Notes: generated by a model not told the origin, from the letters alone. DNA of 64,000 nt from Ruminococcus sp. (GCA_020861185.1 JAJBSV010000008.1:186001-250000); one strand, 5' to 3'. Counted from the first letter of the stretch, positions 28,894-36,496 are shown. Program-made: numbers and translations.

Positions 28894-28967
28894 AAGTGTC
28901 CTTTCAAGACGTCGTCTTTACTTTTCTTTAACATTCTCATTACATCAAATCACATTTTCACACTTCT

Positions 28968-28996
28968 ACTATATCAATTTGACGGGATTATTTCAA
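28968..28996 (-). promoter_or_regulatory. Sigma-A promoter of the Na/Pi-glyA-fhs unit
   Basis: Minus strand TTGAAA, 17 bp, TATAGT. Confidence 0.55.
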
Positions 28997-29079
28997 GAGC
29001 AAATATTAATTTCGGCGTTATGACAGAAAAAGTGCAACTTTCAAAGGCGGAAACAGGCGAATTTTGAGGTGATAAAATT

Positions 29080-29118
29080 TTAAAACCCGTCGTAACTTCA
29101 ACAAGTCACGACGGGTAT
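29080..29118 (-). terminator. Terminator after the metal P-type ATPase gene
   Basis: 9-bp stem ACCCGTCGT / ACGACGGGT with a 14-base loop, then TTTTAAAATTTT on the minus strand. Confidence 0.75.
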
Positions 29119-29131
29119 GAAAAATATTCAA

Positions 29132-31012
29132 TCAAAGCTTTCTGACAAACAATACTCTTATCGCATTGAGGACCGCCAGAATCATTACTCCGACATCGGC
29201 GAATATCGCAAGCCACATGCTTGCCATTCCGAGCGCGCCCAATACAAGGCAGATAAGCTTTACTCCTATTGCGAAGACGATGTTTTCCTTGACGATTCTG
29301 AGGCACTTTTTAGATATCCTGATAGCTTTTGCTATTTTCATCGGGTCGTCATCCATAAGGACCACGTCTGCCGCTTCTATTGCGGCGTCGGAGCCCATGG
29401 CGCCCATTGCGATGCCTATATCTGCCCTCGAAAGAACCGGTGCATCGTTGATGCCATCGCCGACGAAGGCAAGCTTGCCGCTTTGCTTGGATTTAAGAAG
29501 CTCTTCGACTTTTGTGACCTTATCATCCGGCATCAGTTCGCCATGGACTTCGTCGATACCCAGTTCATCAGCAACGCTTTCGGCGACTGCTTTTGAATCA
29601 CCGCTGAGCATTATTGTTCTTTCAATTCCGGATTGCTTGAGAGATCTGATAGCTTCTTTTGAATTCGACTTTATGACGTCGGAAATCACTATGTGTCCGC
29701 AGTAGCTTCCGTCAACTGCAACATGAATTATAGTACCGACCGAATGACAGGAGATGTACTCACTCCCCACTCGTTGCATCAGCTTCTTGTTGCCGACTGC
29801 CACGCTGTGACCGTCGACATTTGCAATTACTCCTTCCCCGCTGATTTCGGAGATATCGGAAACACGGCTTCGGTCAAGTTCTTTGCCATAGGCGTGTTGG
29901 AGGCTCTTACTTATGGGATGAGATGATGCGCTCTCGGCAAGCGCCGCAAGCTCGATGAGCTTTGAATTGTCGATAGTGCCGTGGTGAATGGCGTTTACTT
30001 CAAATGAGCCTTCAGTGAGGGTTCCAGTCTTGTCGAAGACTACATATTTCGTCTCCGAGAGTGTTTCAAGATAGTTTGAACCCTTTATAAGTATTCCCTC
30101 TTTGCTTGCTCCGCCGATTCCCGCAAAGAAGCTGAGTGGAATGCTGACAACCAATGCACATGGGCAACTGATTACGAGGAAAGTGAGCGCACGATAAATC
30201 CAATCGCCGAATTCTGCGGGAAGACCCATAACAAGTCTGACAATGGGCGGGATTATCGCCAACGCGAGTGCGGAACCGCATACGGCGGGAGTATAGATTC
30301 TTGCAAATTTTGAGATGAAGTCCTCCGATTTAGATTTGCGTGAGCTTGCATTTTCGACCAAATCGAGAATCTTTGAGACGGTTGATTCGCCGAATTCTTT
30401 TGTTGTTCTGATTTTCAACAAGCCCGTCATGCTGATACAGCCGCTGATTACTTCGTCGCCGGACTTTACATCTCTTGGGAGACTCTCTCCGGTCAGTGCG
30501 GAGGTATTGAGAGTGGATGTCCCCTCTTCGATAATGCCGTCAATCGGAATCTTTTCGCCCGGCTGGACGACGATTATGCTACCTATCCCGACTTCATCGG
30601 GCGAAACCTGAGTGAGCTTGCCATCAATCTCAATATTGGCATAATCGGGTCGGATGTCCATCAGGTCGCTGATACTGCGGCGGCTTTTCCCGACGGCATA
30701 GCTCTGGAACAGCTCCCCTATCTGATAGAATAGCATAACGGCAATCGCTTCGCTGTATTCACCGCTTTGCTCATAGATAGCAAGTGCAAACGCTCCGACG
30801 GTGGCTATCGCCATCAGGAAGTTTTCATCAAACACCCTTCCGTTCAGAATCCCCCTGAAAGCCTTGAGCAGAATGTCGTAGCCGATTATTATGTATGCAA
30901 CCAAATAGAGAATAAATTGCGGTATTCCCAGAATCGGCAATATTGCAAGCAGAATCATCATCACCGCCGTGACAAGAATCCTTGCAAGCATCTTCTTTTG
31001 CTTCTTTGTCAT
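29132..31012 (-). CDS. Heavy-metal-translocating P1B-type ATPase
   Basis: 626 residues. The membrane metal motif SCPCALV is at about 282-288, the phosphorylation motif DKTGT at about 327-331, TGES and the HP motif SSHPISKSL follow the P1B pattern, and GDGINDAP lies near the C-terminus. There is no N-terminal metal-binding domain; the 72-residue HMA protein encoded just upstream could supply it. Zn, Cd or Pb export is the likeliest role, suggested by CPC and the ArsR regulator; copper is not excluded. The start at 31012 follows GGGAGA; a GTG 15 bp upstream is rejected. Confidence 0.92.
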   Translation of the reverse strand: MTKKQKKMLARILVTAVMMILLAILPILGIPQFILYLVAYIIIGYDILLKAFRGILNGRVFDENFLMAIATVGAFALAIYEQSGEYSEAIAVMLFYQIGELFQSYAVGKSRRSISDLMDIRPDYANIEIDGKLTQVSPDEVGIGSIIVVQPGEKIPIDGIIEEGTSTLNTSALTGESLPRDVKSGDEVISGCISMTGLLKIRTTKEFGESTVSKILDLVENASSRKSKSEDFISKFARIYTPAVCGSALALAIIPPIVRLVMGLPAEFGDWIYRALTFLVISCPCALVVSIPLSFFAGIGGASKEGILIKGSNYLETLSETKYVVFDKTGTLTEGSFEVNAIHHGTIDNSKLIELAALAESASSHPISKSLQHAYGKELDRSRVSDISEISGEGVIANVDGHSVAVGNKKLMQRVGSEYISCHSVGTIIHVAVDGSYCGHIVISDVIKSNSKEAIRSLKQSGIERTIMLSGDSKAVAESVADELGIDEVHGELMPDDKVTKVEELLKSKQSGKLAFVGDGINDAPVLSRADIGIAMGAMGSDAAIEAADVVLMDDDPMKIAKAIRISKKCLRIVKENIVFAIGVKLICLVLGALGMASMWLAIFADVGVMILAVLNAIRVLFVRKL

Positions 31013-31039
31013 ATCAATCTCTCCCACTTGCCTGTGGAT

Positions 31040-31258
31040 TCAGATTTCGATTTCGCAATCGGGCTCGACTTTGCGGCAAGCCTTGAGCACACTTTTCATG
31101 ACCTTAGCCTCGTTTACGCCCTCTTCAAACTCGACAATCATCTTCTGAGTCATAAAATTCACAACAACGTTTATAACGCCTTCGGTCTTTTTAGCCGCAC
31201 CCTCCATGAGATTGGCACAGTTAGCGCAGTCAACTTCGATATTATAGGTCTTCTTCAT
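31040..31258 (-). CDS. Stand-alone HMA-domain metal chaperone
   Basis: 72 residues, a single heavy-metal-associated fold with the metal-binding pair in VDCANCANLMEGA (CxxC, but lacking the usual GMTC lead). It probably delivers metal ions to, or regulates, the P-type ATPase encoded 27 bp downstream. GGAAAGGTGAT precedes the ATG. The upstream gap contains a palindrome likely bound by the divergently encoded ArsR protein. Confidence 0.88.
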   Translation of the reverse strand: MKKTYNIEVDCANCANLMEGAAKKTEGVINVVVNFMTQKMIVEFEEGVNEAKVMKSVLKACRKVEPDCEIEI

Positions 31259-31298
31259 TTTGAATCACCTTTCCTGAGTAAGAATTAGATTAGCAATA

Positions 31299-31322
31299 TT
31301 AAACGATTAAGCAGTCGTTTAA
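31299..31322. promoter_or_regulatory. Palindromic operator candidate for the ArsR regulator
   Basis: Perfect inverted repeat TTAAACGA, 8 bp, TCGTTTAA, 40-64 bp before the HMA gene start. ArsR/SmtB regulators bind such AT-rich dyads at metal-export promoters. No clear -10/-35 pair could be fixed for the minus direction. Confidence 0.5.
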
Positions 31323-31425
31323 ATGTCCTATTACATTATATGCTGTCTCTACATGTTTGTCAATAGGAAAATCAAATTTTTCTGAGAAAATTGACATTTG
31401 CGCTGTGACTGCCTCACAATAAGCC

Positions 31426-31454
31426 TTGTCTAACCGATTTTTATGTGTTATAAT
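31426..31454 (+). promoter_or_regulatory. Sigma-A promoter of the arsR-like gene
   Basis: TTGTCT, 17 bp, TATAAT, 34 bp before the start codon. Confidence 0.65.
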
Positions 31455-31487
31455 ATACTCAGAATTACGGCGTAAGGAGATAAAATA

Positions 31488-31853
31488 ATGCCCGAAGAAC
31501 TGCTCCCCCATCATCACACAGATGAATATGATATAGAATCTTTGAAGGAAACCCTCGAGAAGACCGATTTTCAGGCGGTTGCCGACATGTTCAAACAGCT
31601 CGGCGATTGCAGTAGGGTTCAGATTTTCTGGCTTCTCTGCCATTGTGAGGAATGTGTAACTAACATCTCTGTCCTCATGGGCATGACCAGTCCTGCGGTT
31701 TCCCACCACCTTAAGCTCCTGAAAGCGAGCGGTCTTATCACCAGCCACCGTGAAGGCAAAGAAGTCTACTATAAAGCCGCCGACAATATCCAAAGCCAGT
31801 CATTGCATCTCATTATTGAGAAGATAATGGAGATTACTTGTCCGGAGGAATGA
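31488..31853 (+). CDS. ArsR/SmtB family metal-responsive repressor
   Basis: 121 residues. Winged helix with MFKQLGDCSRVQIFWLLCH and TSPAVSHHLKLLKASGLI, then the beta-wing HREGKEVYYKA. Possible metal ligands are an N-terminal HHHTDE, the cysteines of CHCEECVTNI at the usual alpha-3 position, and His/Cys near the end. It probably represses the HMA chaperone and P-type ATPase genes that run away from it, as with CadC/CzrA systems. AAGGAGA lies 6 bp before the ATG. A bidirectional terminator follows directly. Confidence 0.92.
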   Translation: MPEELLPHHHTDEYDIESLKETLEKTDFQAVADMFKQLGDCSRVQIFWLLCHCEECVTNISVLMGMTSPAVSHHLKLLKASGLITSHREGKEVYYKAADNIQSQSLHLIIEKIMEITCPEE

Positions 31854-31888
31854 AAAAAGCTCAGAAGTTTTCGCTTCTGAGCTTTTAA
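31853..31888. terminator. Bidirectional terminator after arsR
   Basis: 13-bp perfect stem AAAAGCTCAGAAG / CTTCTGAGCTTTT with a 6-base loop; it also ends the zinc-ribbon gene on the other strand. Confidence 0.85.
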
Positions 31889-31896
31889 TTTAAGTG

Positions 31897-33114
31897 TTAT
31901 AGTCCGCCAGTTGAACCATCACCATAAACTTTTGATTCCGCATCTTTTTCGTTCTGTATGATTGTATCACAAGCGGTTTGTAATAGCTCGTCACCTTTTA
32001 GCCATATGTAAGATATGTAGATTGTATCACAATCGTACGACCAAGTACTTTCAGATGAGTCTTGTATTTTTAGTACAACTTCTGTATCGTTAGCCCCTGT
32101 CCAGTAGATATACTTATATTTATTACCCCAAAAATCACTGTCCTTTTTTGTAGAATCTGGATTACCATACAAGGAAGTTAATTTTGCCTCCAAATCTTTA
32201 GATGCTTTATCAAGATCTAAAGGTTCAAATTCATATCTTGCTCCGTATAGTGCACTATCTTCTTCTGTTTTTGTCAATACGCCATTAACAGGCACGTATG
32301 CAAAGAACAATTTAACATCTTCAGTAGTGTATCCTGCCACTTCTATTTTGCCATTCGTTGTGCAACCAATTATGTTAATGTCATCTCTTTCAAAATTGAT
32401 TCCTTCACTGTCGCCGAGTACTATCTGATCTATCGAATATGTTTTGTAGCCATCACCTACTATTTTCCATAACCCTAATTCACTTACCATCTCTTTTGCG
32501 TCTGCGTAACTAGTCCCCCAAGGAATATCTCTAAAGGTAATTTCAACAGTTTTATCCTCTTTGGTCGTTGCGGTTGTCGTAGCTTTAGTTGTTGTAGTCG
32601 CCTTTGTTGTTGCTTCTGTGGTAGTAGTTGCTTTAGTTGTTGCTTCGGTAGTTGAAGCTTTTGTTGTTTCTTCAACAGTTGTAGTTGTTGCAGGTGTGGT
32701 TGTTACTTCTGTAGTTGTTGTAGTTGAAGCATTTTTTGTTGACCTTGTGATCGTTGTGAGTTCAGGTACGCTTGTCGTAACTTGAGCAGTGGTGTTTGTA
32801 CTCGAAGAGTTTGAATCATCAGTTGTTGAAACAGAGACAAGAGGAATAAGAAAAGAACAAATTGGAACAAACAACACAACTATTACTACAAGTGTTATTA
32901 ACCATGCAACAAATCCTGAACTATGTTTTTTGCTCTCTTTTATGGTTTTTATACCTGATTCATTGTCTTGGGCTAGTTTTGCACCACAGTGCATACAAAA
33001 CTTATCGTCATTAGAAACTTTTCCTCCACACGACGGACAAGTGACGTAATCGGTTGAACTTACATCCTCGGAATTGTTTTCTAATACCTCGTTTTCATTT
33101 TTGTTTTCGTCCAT
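31897..33114 (-). CDS. Zinc-ribbon membrane protein with Thr-rich linker and unknown C-terminal domain
   Basis: 405 residues, function unknown. An acidic N-terminus leads to a zinc ribbon (VTCPSCGGKVSNDDKFCMHC, about 25-44), a membrane helix at about 70-95, a Thr-rich linker of about 90 residues made of TTEATTKAT-like repeats, and a 185-residue extracytoplasmic domain starting ITFRDIPWGTSYADAKE. The layout suggests a cytoplasmic sensor joined to an outer-surface domain. GGAGGAAG precedes the ATG at 33114. The gene is preceded by a structured leader RNA with an intrinsic terminator, so its expression may depend on read-through. Confidence 0.75.
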   Translation of the reverse strand: MDENKNENEVLENNSEDVSSTDYVTCPSCGGKVSNDDKFCMHCGAKLAQDNESGIKTIKESKKHSSGFVAWLITLVVIVVLFVPICSFLIPLVSVSTTDDSNSSSTNTTAQVTTSVPELTTITRSTKNASTTTTTEVTTTPATTTTVEETTKASTTEATTKATTTTEATTKATTTTKATTTATTKEDKTVEITFRDIPWGTSYADAKEMVSELGLWKIVGDGYKTYSIDQIVLGDSEGINFERDDINIIGCTTNGKIEVAGYTTEDVKLFFAYVPVNGVLTKTEEDSALYGARYEFEPLDLDKASKDLEAKLTSLYGNPDSTKKDSDFWGNKYKYIYWTGANDTEVVLKIQDSSESTWSYDCDTIYISYIWLKGDELLQTACDTIIQNEKDAESKVYGDGSTGGL

Positions 33115-33149
33115 TGTACTTCCTCCACTATAATATTTTTTCGGCACAA

Positions 33150-33311
33150 ATAAAAAAGTGCGCCCACAAGGAACGCACCGAAAAAGTGAGTCCCTCATTG
33201 TCGCCAAACAATCTCAATGCACCACAAAGGAAATATGAGTAAGAGGAAAAACACCTTTTACCAAGGTATTCTTTCCTTTGTGGCGAAAAATATAAATTCA
33301 GATTGTTTGGC
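33150..33311 (-). ncRNA. Structured leader or small RNA with nested 12-bp helices
   Basis: On the minus strand, transcription from the promoter at 33318-33346 should begin at or near 33311, the first base of a perfect 12-bp helix (arms 33300-33311 and 33203-33214). Inside it lies a second perfect 12-bp helix (33272-33283 with 33222-33233) separated by an asymmetric bubble, and an apical hairpin ACCTT/AAGGT. A further hairpin with a T6 tract (33152-33178) follows. It matches no riboswitch, T-box or tmRNA pattern that I recognise. It could be an attenuator for the zinc-ribbon gene or an independent RNA of about 160 nt; its central bubble is loosely reminiscent of 6S RNA. Confidence 0.65.
33152..33178 (-). 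terminator. Intrinsic terminator at the end of the structured leader RNA
   Basis: 8-bp stem (arms GTGCGTTC and GGGCGCAC, with two G-T pairs) and 5-base loop, followed by T6 on the minus strand, 38 bp upstream of the zinc-ribbon gene start. Confidence 0.65.
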
Positions 33312-33317
33312 ACAATT

Positions 33318-33346
33318 ATTATAGCATATACGGTCGTTTTTGTAAA
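33318..33346 (-). promoter_or_regulatory. Sigma-A promoter of the structured leader RNA
   Basis: Minus strand TTTACA, 17 bp, TATAAT. The predicted +1 coincides with the first base of the long helix. Confidence 0.7.
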
Positions 33347-33365
33347 GAACTTTTTATCTGCATAA

Positions 33366-33403
33366 AGAAAACCCGAGTAAGGAGCACTTCCCTACTCGGA
33401 TTT
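33366..33403 (-). terminator. Terminator after the flavodoxin gene
   Basis: Stem CCGAGTA / TACTCGG extended by A-T pairs, 14-base loop, then TTTTCTTT on the minus strand. Confidence 0.65.
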
Positions 33404-33446
33404 CTTTTTGCTGTGTACTTATGTACACCGCATGTATCATGATTGC

Positions 33447-33869
33447 TTACACCAAAGCCGCACCGAGGGCTTGGCAAGAGGATATTGCTTCTTCATCGGG
33501 AGCGTCGTTGCAGATGACGCTTTCGGTGGCTAAGACTGCGCCGTCATTACGGCAGGTTTCTTCCCATGAGCGCATCCATTCGCCGTCTCCCCATCCGTAA
33601 GAGCCAAAGAGGGCTATTTTCTTTCCGTTTAAAGCCGGCTCGCAGGCTTGGAACATCGGCTCGAATTCACTTTCTTCAAGCTGTTCGTCACCCATGGCGG
33701 AGCAACCGAAGGCTATGGCGCCGTATGCGGATACTGTGGATGTATCGAATTCAGAGGCAGTGAAGAGCCCTCCCTCACCACCTGCTTTATTGATACCTTC
33801 CAGAACGGCGTTTGCCATCTGCTCGGTATTTCCCGTACCGCTCCAATAAACTACTGCTACTTTTGACAT
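33447..33869 (-). CDS. Flavodoxin
   Basis: 140 residues, short-chain flavodoxin. The phosphate-binding loop WSGTGNTEQMA is at the N-terminus, the second FMN loop FGCSAMGDEQLEE near residue 55 and SYGWGDGEWM near 90. Flavodoxin replaces ferredoxin as an electron carrier when iron is scarce. It is the second gene after DUF3793, 20 bp downstream, under a promoter with two DtxR/IdeR-like palindromes, which agrees with induction by iron limitation. AGGAAG precedes the ATG at 33869; the upstream in-frame ATG at 33893 lacks such a signal. Confidence 0.93.
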   Translation of the reverse strand: MSKVAVVYWSGTGNTEQMANAVLEGINKAGGEGGLFTASEFDTSTVSAYGAIAFGCSAMGDEQLEESEFEPMFQACEPALNGKKIALFGSYGWGDGEWMRSWEETCRNDGAVLATESVICNDAPDEEAISSCQALGAALV

Positions 33870-33889
33870 TCTTATCTTCCTTTCTGAAT

Positions 33890-34441
33890 TCATGTGGCTA
33901 CAAGAAGCCTGTCAAGTGAATGATATTTGTTGTAGTGCTTGCAGTAACTGCCGATGCACTGTTTGTATTGACGGAATTTCTCCTTGGCGGCTTTTTCGTC
34001 GCCGTATACCTTCCAGAAGCCGACGCACTTGGCACTTTCGGCTTTGTTATCTATGAAGCCTTTCACGTCCTCCGGCGGATAACCGAGGAACAGCCCGATT
34101 TCATGAGGAAATTCGGAAGACTCCGAGAGCCTGTCTCTCAACCTCCACAGGCATCTGTTGACGTTATCAGTAGGATACCCACGTTCGTCAAGAATACTCT
34201 TTCCGAGGCTATCGGAAAGGTCTGATTTCAGCATATCCGGACGATAGAGATAGATAAGCGCAGTGTTATTCTGACGCCGAAGAATTATCATGCACATCCC
34301 CTTCGGCGTGATGGTTCTGTTCAGGTTGCAGACACTTTCGTGGAGTGACTGCTCATCCTCATAATGATAGTTGAATATAGCGGCTGTCTTTATTCCCGCC
34401 ATAGTCGGCGCGCAATGACGAACCAAGAGCTCATCGGGCAT
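33890..34441 (-). CDS. DUF3793 family protein
   Basis: 183 residues matching DUF3793: LLVRHCAPTMAGIKTAAIF at the start, HEIGLFLGYPPEDVKGFI in the middle, CVGFWKVYGDE and a C-terminal CIGSYCKHY. Function is unknown. Proteins of this family commonly sit next to flavodoxins in Clostridia, as here, which suggests a link to iron or redox stress. GAGGTGAT lies 3 bp before the ATG. It is the promoter-proximal gene of the pair. Confidence 0.88.
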   Translation of the reverse strand: MPDELLVRHCAPTMAGIKTAAIFNYHYEDEQSLHESVCNLNRTITPKGMCMIILRRQNNTALIYLYRPDMLKSDLSDSLGKSILDERGYPTDNVNRCLWRLRDRLSESSEFPHEIGLFLGYPPEDVKGFIDNKAESAKCVGFWKVYGDEKAAKEKFRQYKQCIGSYCKHYNKYHSLDRLLVAT

Positions 34442-34462
34442 TATATCACCTCTGTGATTATA

Positions 34463-34480
34463 AGTTAGCTTTTGCTAACT
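34463..34480. promoter_or_regulatory. DtxR/IdeR-like box 1
   Basis: 18-bp palindrome AGTTAG-CTTTTG-CTAACT in the leader, close to the DUF3793 start. It resembles the DtxR/IdeR consensus TTAGGTTAGCCTAACCTAA. Confidence 0.6.
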
Positions 34481-34496
34481 GCAAGCTTTAAAATAT

Positions 34497-34514
34497 AGTT
34501 AGGCTTGGCTAACT
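34497..34514. promoter_or_regulatory. DtxR/IdeR-like box 2
   Basis: 18-bp palindrome AGTTAG-GCTTGG-CTAACT, centred 34 bp from box 1 and lying just after the -10 box, over the expected transcription start, where a bound repressor would block initiation. Confidence 0.65.
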
Positions 34515-34520
34515 GAATAT

Positions 34521-34549
34521 AGTATACACTATATCTGAGTGGTTGTCAA
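34521..34549 (-). promoter_or_regulatory. Sigma-A promoter of the DUF3793-flavodoxin operon
   Basis: Minus strand TTGACA, 17 bp, TATACT. Confidence 0.8.
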
Positions 34550-34611
34550 GGGGTATTTCAGATTTTTTTCATTTTGATAGTTTCTCACGACTGTATTCAA
34601 TTATACATAAC

Positions 34612-34645
34612 AAAAAAAAGCACTCAACCTGATGAGTGCTTTTAT
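34612..34645. terminator. Bidirectional terminator after the SPFH gene
   Basis: 11-bp perfect stem AAAAGCACTCA / TGAGTGCTTTT with a 6-base loop and A/T tracts on both sides. Confidence 0.85.
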
Positions 34646-34666
34646 TGTTGCTACTTAATATCTTGC

Positions 34667-35554
34667 TTACGTCTTTTTCTGCGCTTTTTCCCTCTGAATA
34701 CGCAATGTTTCTTCGTAATTTACTGCCTCAATACGCTGTTTATCGGAAATGTCCCTGATTTTCGCTTCTGTTTCGGCTTTTGCGGTTGCGCCGGCAAGTT
34801 CCTTCGTCACGCTCATTAACTGACGATAATCCTCACAAGACTTGTCAATTTCAATCGCACCGATATCAACGCTAGAAACAAGGACGCCAAAATTTTCTTT
34901 CAAGCGTTCGCTCACATCATACTCAACAGCATCATTAATCTGCGATATTTTGCTCTCAAGCTGTACAACCGGAATGTTGTGCGAAGCAGGAGCATTTGCA
35001 ACACAATCCTTGACGTAGCGGCAAACGGCATCACGGATTTGATTCTGAAAATCCTCAAGGCTGAAATTACTCAATCTATGTAGCTTGATAAATTCTCTGT
35101 AATCGGCAATCCTGAAGCTTATTGTACCTCTTACGGCGACAGGCACGCCGAAATCGGGGAATCGTGGGTCATACACATCAAAGAACGGAACGCCGAATTT
35201 TACCTGAACGATATTTGCAAGGTTGATAAAATACACTTCAGCTTGGAAAGGCGTCCCGCCTTTATATGCTAAACCTGCAAAGCTTGCAAGAACTGGAAGG
35301 TTATCGGTGCTCAATACCGTATCGCAAGGACCTTCGATATATTCCTGAGCCGTACCATCAGTTCTGGAATATACAAACACAGCCATTTCTCCGTCTTTCA
35401 CCCTCAAAGAAGAGCCCCATCTGATAGCGTTTTCCCTTTTATTGCTTCCCGCAACCGACCCCACCGGATGCCATTTCCATATCAAATAGGAAGCCTCATC
35501 ACACCGAATCACGTCCATAAGCCCTGCTTTTTTGTTTCTGTTGAATATTGACAT
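34667..35554 (-). CDS. SPFH-domain protein (YdjI/virion-core-like family)
   Basis: 295 residues. The start MSIFNRNKKAGLMDVI and WKWHPVGSVAGSNKRENAI, followed by an SPFH core and a helical tail, are typical of the YdjI-type SPFH branch. In B. subtilis the YdjGHI proteins help place the PspA envelope-stress protein at the membrane (family knowledge). Many relatives end in zinc ribbons; this one stops at REKAQKKT. GGAGG lies before the ATG at 35554. The zinc-ribbon/membrane gene and XRE regulator lie directly upstream, forming a YdjG/YdjI-like module. Confidence 0.8.
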   Translation of the reverse strand: MSIFNRNKKAGLMDVIRCDEASYLIWKWHPVGSVAGSNKRENAIRWGSSLRVKDGEMAVFVYSRTDGTAQEYIEGPCDTVLSTDNLPVLASFAGLAYKGGTPFQAEVYFINLANIVQVKFGVPFFDVYDPRFPDFGVPVAVRGTISFRIADYREFIKLHRLSNFSLEDFQNQIRDAVCRYVKDCVANAPASHNIPVVQLESKISQINDAVEYDVSERLKENFGVLVSSVDIGAIEIDKSCEDYRQLMSVTKELAGATAKAETEAKIRDISDKQRIEAVNYEETLRIQREKAQKKT

Positions 35555-35583
35555 ATTTAGACCTCCAATCTTAAGTGTGCAAA

Positions 35584-35993
35584 TTACTTCTTTTTGAACA
35601 TCCTGACAAGAATAACAATACTGCAAACACCGTCAAACAATAACATCATCTCATACGCTGTCGCCGCCATACTCCTAGAATTGCTACTGAGACAAATCAA
35701 AACAAGAATACTCAAAATCAGTCCTGCTACTACAATTACTTTGGGTAAAGACGACTTGCATTGTAGCGTAAACGGAATAAGAGCCGCACCAGCTATAAAG
35801 TCGAATATAAGAATTAACTGATAACCATTAGAACCGACATTATCAAGATTGATTGAGCATAGCGGTATCAGTACGAATATACTAATAATCCAAACTGATA
35901 CAATAATGATACTCGGAATACTAGGCATCAACTTAGAAATCGAAGCTCCGGCTTTCTTTACGTTCTTAATTGCTTGAGCCTTGGCAAACTTCG
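35584..35993 (-). pseudogene. Displaced 3' membrane part of the zinc-ribbon gene (frameshifted)
   Basis: An open frame with four membrane helices and no good start: a TTG at 35931 and an ATG at 35928 are the first candidates and neither has a Shine-Dalgarno sequence. The frame stays open upstream into the 3' end of the zinc-ribbon gene, encoding AKFAKAQAIKNVKKAGASIS, which reads like a normal protein linker. Joining the two frames around 35991-35996 gives a continuous zinc-ribbon plus membrane protein, so a one-base deletion (for example ATGGCG to ATGCG) is likely. An independent small membrane protein is the alternative. Confidence 0.6.
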
Positions 35994-36476
35994 CATCACT
36001 TGATTGTAAATGCTTTGTATGTATGCAAATTCGTCAGAGTTCTTAAAGACAAGTTGTGCCTTTTGATAGGCTTGCTCCACCTTTGATTGCCACGCTTTTG
36101 AAATTCCATTATCAAGATTATCAGAAATGTTAGACGATGCAAGAATCAAAAACTCGAAAATATCTTCTTTGGTATTCGGTATCGGGTAATTTCTGATGAT
36201 CGTAATTTTTTCCTGCTGAGAACCCGCTTTCTCCAATCTCATTGCAAATTCCCGTGCCGCAATCGAGTTCGTAGCACCTCTAATCTCATATCCACAAGTA
36301 GGACATACTGACGAGAACGAATCCAACACTTCTCCGCAGTTCGGGCACTTATGTAGTTCGCCATCGTAAACTGTTTTTCTTTGCGAAGCGGTAACACCCT
36401 GCACCGGTGTGCCGCACTCGGAACAGAACTTATCATTGGCAGAAAGTTCTTTTCCGCAATTACTACAAAATGCCAT
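35958..36476 (-). CDS. Zinc-ribbon protein, probably truncated by a frameshift
   Basis: 172 residues. Two zinc ribbons: CSNCGKELSANDKFCSECG at residues 4-22 and CPNCGEVLDSFSSVCPTCGY at about 44-63, then a helical region ending FAYIQSIYNQVM. After that Met the frame runs through an unlikely tail (RSLPRLKQLRT) to a stop, while the next frame continues with a plausible linker and four membrane helices. The intact protein would resemble the YdjG type that works with SPFH proteins. It starts with a good signal (GGGGGAGATATAA before ATG) and lies 20 bp after the XRE gene. Confidence 0.75.
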   Translation of the reverse strand: MAFCSNCGKELSANDKFCSECGTPVQGVTASQRKTVYDGELHKCPNCGEVLDSFSSVCPTCGYEIRGATNSIAAREFAMRLEKAGSQQEKITIIRNYPIPNTKEDIFEFLILASSNISDNLDNGISKAWQSKVEQAYQKAQLVFKNSDEFAYIQSIYNQVMRSLPRLKQLRT

Positions 36477-36496
36477 TTATATCTCCCCCACAAAGA

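Noticed and set aside
31299-31793. 164-residue antisense frame over the arsR gene
   Set aside because: ArsR on the plus strand has a promoter, ribosome binding site and clear family motifs.
33150-33311. Structured leader as a T-box or tmRNA
   Set aside because: There is no T-box sequence (AGGGTGGNACCGCG-like), and no tRNA-like ends or tag frame.
35990-36000. Programmed ribosomal frameshift between the zinc-ribbon and membrane frames
   Set aside because: No slippery heptamer is present at the switch point and no obvious downstream stimulator; a mutation or error is simpler.
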